Shown in pieces: positions 1 to 7,705 of a DNA stretch of 50,156 nucleotides; the first letter of the stretch is position 1; each line of letters begins with the position of its first letter. Both the position numbers and the translations under genes were made by a program. The stretch is from Lentisphaeria bacterium (GTDB lineage: Bacteria > Verrucomicrobiota > Lentisphaeria > Victivallales > UBA1829), in NCBI GenBank assembly GCA_017503375.1, contig JAFVTF010000085.1, positions 1 to 50,156 of the forward strand. The letters run 5' to 3'. Below the pieces are notes generated by a model. It was given only the letters and a program-made list of their open reading frames with translations, did not search any database and was not told the origin of the DNA.

Positions 1-147
1 GGCAAAATTTGGCTGAAAAGAGATTGCTGATGAGATGGAAATGGTAGTTTGAGCGTGGCTACTCAAAGAGTAACCACCGAAAACGCTCCATTTTCAGATC
101 TCTGCAAGAATTTTCAGACATTTTTGAAGACTTTTGAAATTACCTCT
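1..147 (+). repeat. Dispersed structured repeat, copy 1 (candidate RNA leader)
   Basis: Matches 41250-41396 without gaps, with 7 differences in 147 positions (45, 61, 67, 96, 101, 103, 142). The + strand folds into a closing helix 43-50/137-144 and three hairpins: 51-64/68-88 (outer GAGCG/CGCTC plus an inner stem), 91-97/102-109 and 111-116/125-130. The differences at 45/142 (T-A to C-G) and 96/103 (A-T to T-A) are compensatory. The A-to-G at 61 keeps a G-U pair, and 67 and 101 lie in loops. G-U pairs at 47/140 and 112/129 favour the + strand as the transcript. The copy ends 37 nt before the symporter start codon, so it probably lies in that gene's leader. It may extend left of the window. 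Confidence 0.75.
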
Positions 148-172
148 AAAACTCCGGTAAAAAAGAAAAAAC

Positions 173-184
173 AGAGGAGATTTT
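173..184 (+). promoter_or_regulatory. Symporter RBS with possible anti-SD pairing
   Basis: The Shine-Dalgarno stretch agaggaga (173-180) lies 4 nt before the ATG at 185. The repeat's 3' end, cctct (143-147), is complementary to agagg (173-177), and ctcc (152-155) to ggag (176-179). Positions 143-144 also belong to the repeat's closing helix, so closing that helix and masking the SD would compete. The complementarity is seen; a switch is inferred. Confidence 0.4.
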
Positions 185-2506
185 ATGTCCTGGATAGATT
201 GGCTTATTACCCTTGTTCCGATTGCATTTGTGGTCGGAATGGGTATTTACAGTAAAAAATATGTGCGTGGTGTTTCCGACTACATGGCATCGGGGCGCAT
301 TTGCCGCCGTTATGTTCTGACAACAGCATTGATGGCAGAAGCGATCGGGCTGGTAACCTTGATTTCCTATCTGGAAGTCCGTTATATGACCGGATTTGCG
401 CTCAGTTTCTGGAGCAACCTGACACTTCCGCTTGGGATGATCCTGACCATGTCCGGTTACTGTTACTACCGTTACCGTGAAACACGGGCGATGAGTATCG
501 GGCAATATCTGGAAATGCGATACAACCGCAGTTTGCGTATTTTTGCAAGTTTTCTCAGATCCATTGCAGAAATCGTTGCAAACAGTATTATGCCGGCACT
601 TGCAGCCAGATTTTTCATTATTTTTCTCGACCTGCCTCAGAAACTCAAAATTTTCGGGTTTGAAATTCCCACATTCTCCCTGATTATGTTCGTGACGCTG
701 TTCTTTGCAGTTCTTATGATCTGCGTTGCCGGACAGCTTTCTCTCACGATCACAGATACGCTGCAGGGCTTGATTTTCTTCCCTGTCATGCTGGTTTTCG
801 TGATTTTTATCTGGACAAAATTCTCCTGGTCCGGTCAGATTGTAGAAGTTCTCAGCGACCGGGTTCCCGGGGAAAGCTTCCTGGATCCTTACGATATCAA
901 GAAACTGAAAGACTTCAACGTTCTGATGCTTGTTACGACCTTTATCGGAATGTTTCTGCATCGTATCAGCGGAATCGGCGGGGAAGCAAGTGCGGCACTC
1001 AATGCCCATGAAGCAAAAATGGGAGCAATCCTCGGAACCTGGCGTGCCGCTTTCATGTCGATTTTCATGGTCCTGATCGCAATCGGTATCATCACACTGA
1101 TGCACCACAAAGATTTCTCCAAAGATGCGAAGATCATCCGGACCAATATTTCCCAGAAAGTTGCGGAAGAGCTTTTGAACGATCCGGCAGAACGGGCACA
1201 GTTGATGAAATCCGTTGAAGCAATTCCGGAACACAAGCATACAAAAGGGATCGATGCGCCCTATTCAAGAACCAATTCTCCCGATGAAGTTTACTTCAAG
1301 ACAGCACAGAAACAGTTCGGACTTGACGGTGAAGGCAGTTCCAAAACCCAGCAGTTCAAAACACTGTTCCGTCAGCAGCTGCTTCCTGCAACCTTCCGGC
1401 ATATCCTGCCCATCGGTATGACAGGGCTTTTCTGTATGATGATCCTGCTGTTTATTCTTTCCACAGATGACAGCCGTATTTTCTGTGCCAGCTCCACTCT
1501 GGTTCAGGACTGTATTGTTCCGTTCTACAAAAACGGAGAGCTGACTCCGGAAAAGCATGTGATGTATTTAAGAATACTCTCCATCATTGTCGGGGTGATT
1601 TTCTTTATCGGTTCCATGTTCATGGCGCAGCTTGACTTTATCAACCTGTTTGTTCAGATCACTTACGGAATGTGGCTTGGCGGCTGCGGACCGATGCTTG
1701 TATTCGGACTTTACAGCAGATTCGGTACGGCGGCAGGTGCATGGAGTTCTCTGCTGAGCGGTATGGGTCTGACAGCTGTCGGAATCTTCCTGCAGCGCGG
1801 CTGGACAAAAACGATTTATCCCTGGCTGGAAAGCAATGGATATGTTTCCGCAGTTCAGGAATTTCTTACAACCATCTCCAAACCGCTTTATCCCTGGATC
1901 GACTGGACAGAGATGACCAGATTGAAGTGTCCGATCAACTCTTATGAGTTCTATCTGTTCTCCATGCTTCTCTCTTTGATCGTCTATGTTGTTGTTTCCA
2001 AACTGACCTGCAAAGAGCCGTTCAATCTGGAACGTATGCTTCACCGCGGAGAATATGCAATCGAAGGTGAAGAAAAGAAGACATTCAACCTCAAAGAAAA
2101 CTTCAACCTCAAACGGTTCTTCTCCATCTTTGTTGGAATCACACCGCAGCATACAAAGGGGGATAAGATCATCGTCTGGTGTGTGTTTGCTTACACCTTC
2201 ATTTACAAGTTCCTGTTCTTCTTTATCGGTGTTGTAATCTGGAACGCCATTTCCCCGTGGCCGCTTGAATGGTGGGGAACCTACTTCTTTATTATGTTCC
2301 TGCTTGTCCCCGGAATTTCCGGTTTGATCACAGCAGTCTGGTTCACCATCGGAAGTTCCAGAGACCTGGTCCTTATGTTCCGTGAATTGGAAGCCAGAAC
2401 CGATAATCCGTTGGATAACGGAATGGTGGAAGGCGAAGTTTCCATTGCTGATAAAGCACAGGTGGAACGCGTGGAAGGCAAAAAAGAATCAGAAAAGAAA
2501 GATTGA
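185..2506 (+). CDS. Sodium:solute symporter family (SSS) transporter
   Basis: A 773-residue polytopic membrane protein, expected to couple sodium entry to uptake of an organic solute; the substrate cannot be read from sequence. The N-terminus shows the SSS layout: a first helix (about 5-23), then an SDYMASGR-type segment, then ALMAEAIGLVTLIS. A hydrophilic insertion at about 300-410, just before ILPIGMTGLF, and additional C-terminal helices with a charged tail make it longer than the usual 500-600 residues. The start has a good ribosome site (agaggag). The structured repeat lies directly upstream. The next gene begins 15 nt after the stop, so the two are probably co-transcribed, pointing to uptake of a substrate the fusion enzyme could process. 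Family sure, substrate unknown. Confidence 0.9.
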   Translation: MSWIDWLITLVPIAFVVGMGIYSKKYVRGVSDYMASGRICRRYVLTTALMAEAIGLVTLISYLEVRYMTGFALSFWSNLTLPLGMILTMSGYCYYRYRETRAMSIGQYLEMRYNRSLRIFASFLRSIAEIVANSIMPALAARFFIIFLDLPQKLKIFGFEIPTFSLIMFVTLFFAVLMICVAGQLSLTITDTLQGLIFFPVMLVFVIFIWTKFSWSGQIVEVLSDRVPGESFLDPYDIKKLKDFNVLMLVTTFIGMFLHRISGIGGEASAALNAHEAKMGAILGTWRAAFMSIFMVLIAIGIITLMHHKDFSKDAKIIRTNISQKVAEELLNDPAERAQLMKSVEAIPEHKHTKGIDAPYSRTNSPDEVYFKTAQKQFGLDGEGSSKTQQFKTLFRQQLLPATFRHILPIGMTGLFCMMILLFILSTDDSRIFCASSTLVQDCIVPFYKNGELTPEKHVMYLRILSIIVGVIFFIGSMFMAQLDFINLFVQITYGMWLGGCGPMLVFGLYSRFGTAAGAWSSLLSGMGLTAVGIFLQRGWTKTIYPWLESNGYVSAVQEFLTTISKPLYPWIDWTEMTRLKCPINSYEFYLFSMLLSLIVYVVVSKLTCKEPFNLERMLHRGEYAIEGEEKKTFNLKENFNLKRFFSIFVGITPQHTKGDKIIVWCVFAYTFIYKFLFFFIGVVIWNAISPWPLEWWGTYFFIMFLLVPGISGLITAVWFTIGSSRDLVLMFRELEARTDNPLDNGMVEGEVSIADKAQVERVEGKKESEKKD

Positions 2507-2521
2507 CCCTGAGGCTTTTAT

Positions 2522-4987
2522 ATGTACAGTAAAGATTCTGTTATCAGTTTATTCCGTAATTTTCACCAGTTGATCCGGAAAGAAGAGTTGCTTTCCAGAT
2601 TGCAGACTCTTTCCGGATTGGAATATCCTCAAACCTCTCCGGCACAGGAGCGGGCTGCGGAATATACTTTTGAACTTTTGAAAAAGGATGATTTTTTTCA
2701 GGCGGAACTTTTGAAGTTCCCTGCCGATGGAAAAACTGTTTTCCATGATAAAATCATGCCTTTGTGCTGGGATATCTCCAAAGGACAGCTATCCCTGCTT
2801 TCCACAGGAGAAATCCTTGCCGATTACGAACAGAATTCCTTTGCTGTTGTTTCCGGTTCCACGGCAACACCGCCGGAAGGGATCAATACAAAGATCATCA
2901 CAGAATCTCAAATGCTGGCGGGAGAAGATCCCACAGGTGCACTGATCATGCTTCCGCCATCCACCCGCCCGTGCAATACCGTTCTGCGTCCGCTGCTCGA
3001 TCTGGGAGCGATTGGCTTTGTAAGCGATAATCTTTCCAACCGTTATCAATCTCCGGATGCCTGTCAGTGGGTCAATGGCTGTACAGATGCCGGAGACTGG
3101 CATGTGACATTGGAAGACAGGGATTTTATCGGATTTTCTGTTTCTCCGAAAATCGGGGATAAGATCCGTTCCCTTGCGGAAAAAGGTATTTGCAATGTTC
3201 ATGTGCTTTGCGATGCAAAACGTTATGCGGGAGATATGCACGTCGTAACCGGGTTGATTCCGGGAAAACAGAAAAAAGAATTCTGGATCGCTGCTCATCT
3301 CTATGAACCGTTGATGAATGATGATTCCACCGGAGTTACGGCTGCTGTCGAAATTGCAAAAATGATCCGGGATGCCGGACAGCCGGAATATTCCATCCGC
3401 GTGATCTTTGCTCATGAACTTTATGGATTCGCCGCTTATGCAGCATCTCTGGGTCAATACCCCGGAGAAAATGTTGTCGGCGGCTGTAATCTGGATGATT
3501 TGGCATCCTGTCAGCCGGGAACTCTGAAACTGGTTCCGGCTGGAGAAGCGGTTCCGTTCCATGGAAATGAAATTCTGAAAGAATGTTACCAAGCCTTGAA
3601 TGAAACAGTTCCGGGCTTGGATTTGGAATCTGTCGGACAGTATTATGATGATCTGGCTCTGGGTGATTCCACCGTTGGAATTCCGTTGACCTGGCTGATG
3701 GGCAAGGGAAAATTCTGGCATAATTCTGTTCAGTGCAGTATAGATTACATTGATAAAGATATCTTTTTCCGGACAGTTGCATTTTCCGCGGTATATATTT
3801 CCCTCTGTGCGAATACTCCGGCAGAAACGGTTTCCATTGTAAAAACGCCGTCTGCGCCGGAAAAACACACACCTTTGCGGGATTATGCGGCTCAAATCGT
3901 TTTCAAACGGAAAACAGTCGGATTCCCGTTCTCCCTTGCAAAAATTCCGCACAGGAACCGCCCTGCCCTTCCGGATGGAATGATTTACGGTCCATTTGCC
4001 AACCTGCTTGCAAATATGGACGGTGTGAAAAACATGGCAGAGATCATTCTGGAAACGGAAGGGGAACGGAAAACGGAGCTGAATGACGGTCAAATTCAGC
4101 GGTATCTTCGAATGCTTAACGTATTGGAAAAATATGGGTACCTCGAAGCCGTAAAACGTCCGGAATTGAATGAGGAAGATATTATTGCGGCATTGAAAGA
4201 ACTTGGAATTACAAAAGATGATCTTCTTCTGGTACATGCGTCTTCATCCAAATGCGGATTCATCCGCGGCGGAGCTGAAACAGTTGTCGATTGCATCTGC
4301 AAAACTGCGGGGACAGCACTTTTTACCACATTTACCAATCCGTACATCTTTCTTGGCGGAGTGAACAGAGCATGGAGTTACCGTCCGTTCTCACCGGAAA
4401 ATATCAGAGCGATCTGGACAGGCAAAGCGGGCCGTGTTCTGTTGGAAAAATATCCGGAGGCGATCCGCAGCAGACATATCACCCACTCCTGGACCGGTGT
4501 TGGACCGCTGGCGGAAGAATGTCTTTCCGTCCATGGACCGACGGATCCGCCGTGCGGTGAAACAAGTCCTCTTGCGAAAGCCCTGGAACGGAATGGAAAA
4601 GTCCTTTATTTCGGCACAACACTTGCACCGTCAACCTTCCTGCACTATCTTGAAGATCAAGTCCGGTCTGAGTATCTGGATACAGCAGTCTGCAAAGTGA
4701 AGGTATCAGATGGAACGTTCAAGACTGTTACAATTGAACGGCATTTGCCCGGACACAGGGATTTTTATACGCTTGAGGCAGATAACCGGAAATTCTTTAC
4801 GAAAGCAGTTGCAGCAGGTCTGGAAGTGAAATCTGTTCAACTTGGTCTGGCAAAATTACAATTGATCGATTTGAAACAATTCTATGAAATCGGCATGAAG
4901 CTGCTGAAAGAAGAACCTGATATTCTGCTGTGTGACAGCGAAAAATGTCTTTTCTGCTCCAAATTCAGGAAGAAAAAACAAGATTAA
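2522..4987 (+). CDS. DUF4910/M28-like aminopeptidase fused to AAC(3)-family acetyltransferase
   Basis: An 821-residue protein with two enzyme-like parts. Residues about 1-440 resemble M28/DUF4910-type aminopeptidases (WIAAHLYEPLMNDDSTG, VIFAHELYGF and a later FWHNSVQCSIDYID). About 480-545 looks like the winged-helix tail of such proteins. Residues about 550-800 are an AAC(3)-type acyl-CoA N-acetyltransferase domain: DDLLLVHASSSKCG, IRSRHITHSWTGVGPLAEEC, PPCGETSPLAKAL, STFLHYLEDQ. AAC(3) relatives include aminoglycoside-modifying enzymes and acyltransferases with other substrates, so resistance should not be assumed. No signal peptide is seen, so it is probably cytoplasmic. It follows the transporter by 15 nt. 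Its stop overlaps the convergent AraC gene stop (TTAA). Domain assignment is fairly sure; substrate unknown. Confidence 0.75.
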   Translation: MYSKDSVISLFRNFHQLIRKEELLSRLQTLSGLEYPQTSPAQERAAEYTFELLKKDDFFQAELLKFPADGKTVFHDKIMPLCWDISKGQLSLLSTGEILADYEQNSFAVVSGSTATPPEGINTKIITESQMLAGEDPTGALIMLPPSTRPCNTVLRPLLDLGAIGFVSDNLSNRYQSPDACQWVNGCTDAGDWHVTLEDRDFIGFSVSPKIGDKIRSLAEKGICNVHVLCDAKRYAGDMHVVTGLIPGKQKKEFWIAAHLYEPLMNDDSTGVTAAVEIAKMIRDAGQPEYSIRVIFAHELYGFAAYAASLGQYPGENVVGGCNLDDLASCQPGTLKLVPAGEAVPFHGNEILKECYQALNETVPGLDLESVGQYYDDLALGDSTVGIPLTWLMGKGKFWHNSVQCSIDYIDKDIFFRTVAFSAVYISLCANTPAETVSIVKTPSAPEKHTPLRDYAAQIVFKRKTVGFPFSLAKIPHRNRPALPDGMIYGPFANLLANMDGVKNMAEIILETEGERKTELNDGQIQRYLRMLNVLEKYGYLEAVKRPELNEEDIIAALKELGITKDDLLLVHASSSKCGFIRGGAETVVDCICKTAGTALFTTFTNPYIFLGGVNRAWSYRPFSPENIRAIWTGKAGRVLLEKYPEAIRSRHITHSWTGVGPLAEECLSVHGPTDPPCGETSPLAKALERNGKVLYFGTTLAPSTFLHYLEDQVRSEYLDTAVCKVKVSDGTFKTVTIERHLPGHRDFYTLEADNRKFFTKAVAAGLEVKSVQLGLAKLQLIDLKQFYEIGMKLLKEEPDILLCDSEKCLFCSKFRKKKQD

Positions 4988-5868
4988 TTGGTTTTTGTTT
5001 CCTTTTTGTACTTTCTTGAATATTCAGCAGGCGGAATTCCATGTTTTTTCTTGAACAGTGCGCCGAAGTATGCCGGAGAAGAATACCCCAGCTGATCAGA
5101 AATCATCTGGACACTGTTTTCTGTTTCCAACAGGAGCCGCTCCGCTTCTTTCATCCGCAGATTATTCTGATAAATCAGCGGAGATTCATTATGAACGGCA
5201 TTCCAGAGACGGAAGAAAGTGGAACGTGATATCTGATTGGCTGAGATCAACTCGTTGAGATCAATATTTCTGTTGTAGTTCAACTGGATATACGAAGCGA
5301 TCTTCTGTATTTTCTGATATTTATCTTCATTGATCTGTCGTGATGCAGTATTTTCTCTGCACAGAAGCAATTCCTCCAGCAGCTGGAATGCAAACAGATC
5401 GAGTTTATCTGCAACAGAATAATTCTGGGAATACGGCAATCTTTCCGTAATTTTATGAACAAGTTCCGTAATCGAGGGCGTCAATGTCACATCCCAGACA
5501 AGCGGGCCTCCGGAACAGTGTTTTTCAAAAAACGGCTGAAACTGTTCCCGGTCATAATGAATACAAAGGCTGTTCGGTGACCGGAACGGATAATCATTAT
5601 AATATGTCTGCCCGGGACATTTCATGATAACATGAGGAAATGTATTGATATATTCTTCCCCATCAATGATATTGCGGATCGTCTGCACGGGAGAAGTCAG
5701 CCGCAAAGAAAATTGATATTCATCCCGGAAATAAAAGGTATTTTCTCTCATCGGCGGATAATCATCCACGTTCAGTTCTCCGGGATAATAACCTGCAGCC
5801 TTCAATGGATAAGGAAATTGAAACAGACGCTCTGTTTCATCCAGCATCATACGGATAAAACCTTCCAT
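4984..5868 (-). CDS. AraC family transcriptional regulator
   Basis: A 294-residue regulator. The C-terminal about 100 residues carry the two AraC helix-turn-helix units (DLNELISANQISRSTFFRLW, then VQMISDQLGYSSPAYFGALFKKKHG). The N-terminal part is a ligand-sensing-type domain without a confident class. An upstream in-frame extension of 52 residues is possible, but the ATG at 5868 has a clear SD (aaaggag) and a -10/-35 pair upstream, so this start is chosen. It converges on the transporter-fusion pair and may control it, although position alone does not show that. Confidence 0.85.
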   Translation of the reverse strand: MEGFIRMMLDETERLFQFPYPLKAAGYYPGELNVDDYPPMRENTFYFRDEYQFSLRLTSPVQTIRNIIDGEEYINTFPHVIMKCPGQTYYNDYPFRSPNSLCIHYDREQFQPFFEKHCSGGPLVWDVTLTPSITELVHKITERLPYSQNYSVADKLDLFAFQLLEELLLCRENTASRQINEDKYQKIQKIASYIQLNYNRNIDLNELISANQISRSTFFRLWNAVHNESPLIYQNNLRMKEAERLLLETENSVQMISDQLGYSSPAYFGALFKKKHGIPPAEYSRKYKKETKTN

Positions 5869-5905
5869 GAAAACTCCTTTGTTAAAATTCCTGAACGGTA
5901 TTCCT

Positions 5906-5933
5906 AATATAACCGGACTTTTTTGAAATACAA
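5906..5933 (-). promoter_or_regulatory. Promoter of the AraC regulator gene
   Basis: On the minus strand TTGTAT (5928-5933) and TATATT (5906-5911) are separated by 16 bp, about 40 nt before the chosen ATG. The same pair with the same spacing precedes the GH78 gene. Confidence 0.5.
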
Positions 5934-6024
5934 ATATCAAAATCAAGTTCAGCAGGAGTTTTCGTAAATTTATGTATTCGGAGAGTATAGGAAGAAAAAA
6001 AATTATTTTTTTTCCGGATTTCAC

Positions 6025-6053
6025 TTGATATCATCGAAAAATGAGTGTAAAGT
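6025..6053 (+). promoter_or_regulatory. Promoter of the small HTH gene / rsmB
   Basis: TTGATA (6025-6030), a 17-bp spacer and TAAAGT (6048-6053) lie about 45 nt before the ATG at 6100. The surroundings (gaaaa...gtgTAAaGTAT) resemble the promoter proposed before the zinc-ribbon gene. Confidence 0.45.
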
Positions 6054-6099
6054 ATGGCGTATTGAAGAACGGAACCGTCAAACTGAAAGAGAATGATCT

Positions 6100-6483
6100 A
6101 TGAAACTGACTGACGAAATCGTAAAAGCATTGAATAAATGTATCAACGAAGGCTATTCTTCTGTTCAAGAATTTGCCAGACTTACAAATATCAGCGCAGA
6201 TACGCTGGCAAAATATTTGAAAAAAGAAACCCAGGCAATAAAAGAAGAAACATGGATGAAAATGTATCCGCTCTTGAAACCCTACCTAAAACACAGCAAT
6301 AACCGGCCGGCCTTCACCGGAACAAATAAAATGCCGGAACTGGAAACGGATGAACGGATTCTGCTGGATGCATTCAATGACCTTCCCGAAAAAGTCCGGA
6401 AAGAAAAATTGATGGAGATACTGGAGCTTGCCAGAAAATATAATCTGGAAGATAATGTCAGCATCGAATTGGATCTTCCCTGA
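6100..6483 (+). CDS. Small helix-turn-helix protein
   Basis: A 127-residue protein. The first 65 residues look like a Cro/CI-type DNA-binding fold (SVQEFARLTNISADTLAKYL), followed by a linker and a helical, acidic C-terminal part (DERILLDAFNDLPEKVRKEKLMEILELARKY). There is no membrane segment or signal. The stop is 4 nt before the preferred rsmB start, so the two genes are probably one transcript. It is likely a transcriptional regulator; target unknown. Confidence 0.65.
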   Translation: MKLTDEIVKALNKCINEGYSSVQEFARLTNISADTLAKYLKKETQAIKEETWMKMYPLLKPYLKHSNNRPAFTGTNKMPELETDERILLDAFNDLPEKVRKEKLMEILELARKYNLEDNVSIELDLP

Positions 6484-6487
6484 AATT

Positions 6488-7705
6488 ATGGTTCAGAAGA
6501 AAAAAAACAGCGGGCTCCCGGAACAGATTCTGGGTTCCGCAGTCAGTACGCTGCAGAAATGGAATTCGTCAGCTTTGACGCTTGATGAGTGCATCAACGA
6601 TATCCGTGGGGAAAAGGCTGCTGTTTCGATTCTTTTTCTCTATTTCCGCCATAAAAATACAATTGATACTCTGATTTGCAATGCCGCTGCAAAAGGGAAT
6701 GTGAAATCGCCCCTCTTTGAAGTTGCGGCATGTACTCTTTCCCAGGCACTGTTTCAATCGGGAATCAGTCTGCAATCTGCCGTGAATGTGGCAGTGGATT
6801 ATACCAAGAAAAAGATCAATCCGAAACTCGGCAATTTCATGAATGCCCTGCTCCGCAATGCACTGAGAGCTGTTGAAAACAAAGATTTTCCGCCGGATTT
6901 TCCGGAAAAGCTCCGCAAACGCTGGAATAAACTTTTCGGAAAAGAAAAAGCTGCCGCTGCGATTGAATCATGCGGCATCAATCCGCCTCTGTGTTTCCGG
7001 ATTCGCGGAATAGATGAGCCGCCTGCAGGAGCAGAACCCATTGAACTCAACAGAATGTTCCGTTTTTACTATCATACACATCCGGCGGATGTTTTGGAGT
7101 CCGAACTCTTCAAAGCCGGAAAATGTTATATTCAGGACCCGGCAACAGGAATGAGTGTTTTCCTTTGCGGGGAACTGCCGGAACAGGCAAAAATTCTTGA
7201 TTGCTGTGCAGCTCCCGGCGGAAAAACTGTGATGCTCTATGATAAATATCCGGATGCGGAAATCATTGCAGCAGATAAATCAGAAAAACGTCTGGAACAG
7301 ATGCAGGAAAACTTTAAAAGACTGGGTGTTAAAGCAAAAACAGTCTGTGCCGATGCTCTCGTTCCGGAGTTTGAAAAAGAATCTTTTGACCTTGTTTTCA
7401 TTGATGCGCCATGTACAAATACAGGAGTCATGCGACGGAGACCGGATGCAGCATGGAGATTTTCTCTCAACCGTCTGGAAGATACGGCAAAATTACAGAG
7501 AAAAATCCTGAATGCAATGGCACCGCTGGTCAAGCGCGGAGGAATCCTGCTTTATTCCACCTGCAGTGTGGAGGCGGAAGAGGATCAGCTTCAAGTGGAA
7601 CGTTTTCTTCAGGAACATCCGGATTTTGTATTGGAAGATTCTCAACTTCTTCTGCCGGATTTCATGCATGACGGAGCATTTGCCGCAAGATTGCGCAAAC
7701 GCTGA
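6488..7705 (+). CDS. rsmB: 16S rRNA (cytosine-967-C5)-methyltransferase
   Basis: A 405-residue SAM-dependent rRNA methyltransferase of the RsmB/NOL1-NOP2 group. The N-terminal third is a NusB-like RNA-binding helical domain. The C-terminal half has the Rossmann methyltransferase core: ILDCCAAPGGKT for SAM binding, then FIDAPCTNTGVMRRRPD containing the PC motif, then ILLYSTCSVEAEEDQ with the second catalytic cysteine. It methylates C967 of 16S rRNA during small-subunit assembly. The start is uncertain: ATG 6488 avoids overlap, while in-frame ATG 6455 has a better ggaag SD but overlaps the HTH gene. The stop abuts the stop of the convergent PDZ gene (TGATCA). Confidence 0.9.
   Translation: MVQKKKNSGLPEQILGSAVSTLQKWNSSALTLDECINDIRGEKAAVSILFLYFRHKNTIDTLICNAAAKGNVKSPLFEVAACTLSQALFQSGISLQSAVNVAVDYTKKKINPKLGNFMNALLRNALRAVENKDFPPDFPEKLRKRWNKLFGKEKAAAAIESCGINPPLCFRIRGIDEPPAGAEPIELNRMFRFYYHTHPADVLESELFKAGKCYIQDPATGMSVFLCGELPEQAKILDCCAAPGGKTVMLYDKYPDAEIIAADKSEKRLEQMQENFKRLGVKAKTVCADALVPEFEKESFDLVFIDAPCTNTGVMRRRPDAAWRFSLNRLEDTAKLQRKILNAMAPLVKRGGILLYSTCSVEAEEDQLQVERFLQEHPDFVLEDSQLLLPDFMHDGAFAARLRKR

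Noticed and set aside
49..255. Short frame across repeat copy 1 and into the symporter
   Set aside because: It has no ribosome site, overlaps the symporter in another frame, and the copy 2 version ends early; compensatory RNA changes explain the differences better.
146..1240. 364-codon frame on the minus strand opposite the symporter
   Set aside because: It runs antisense to a clear membrane transporter, is Cys/His/Asn-rich with no domain or SD, and is a shadow of the coding frame.
2789..4237. 482-codon minus-strand frame opposite the peptidase fusion
   Set aside because: Composition is that of an antisense frame and no motif is visible; the plus-strand protein has recognisable domains.
5990..6016. 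A/T inverted repeat resembling a terminator between the AraC and HTH genes
   Set aside because: It lies upstream of both divergent genes, so there is no transcript to end; it is simply an A-run next to a T-run.
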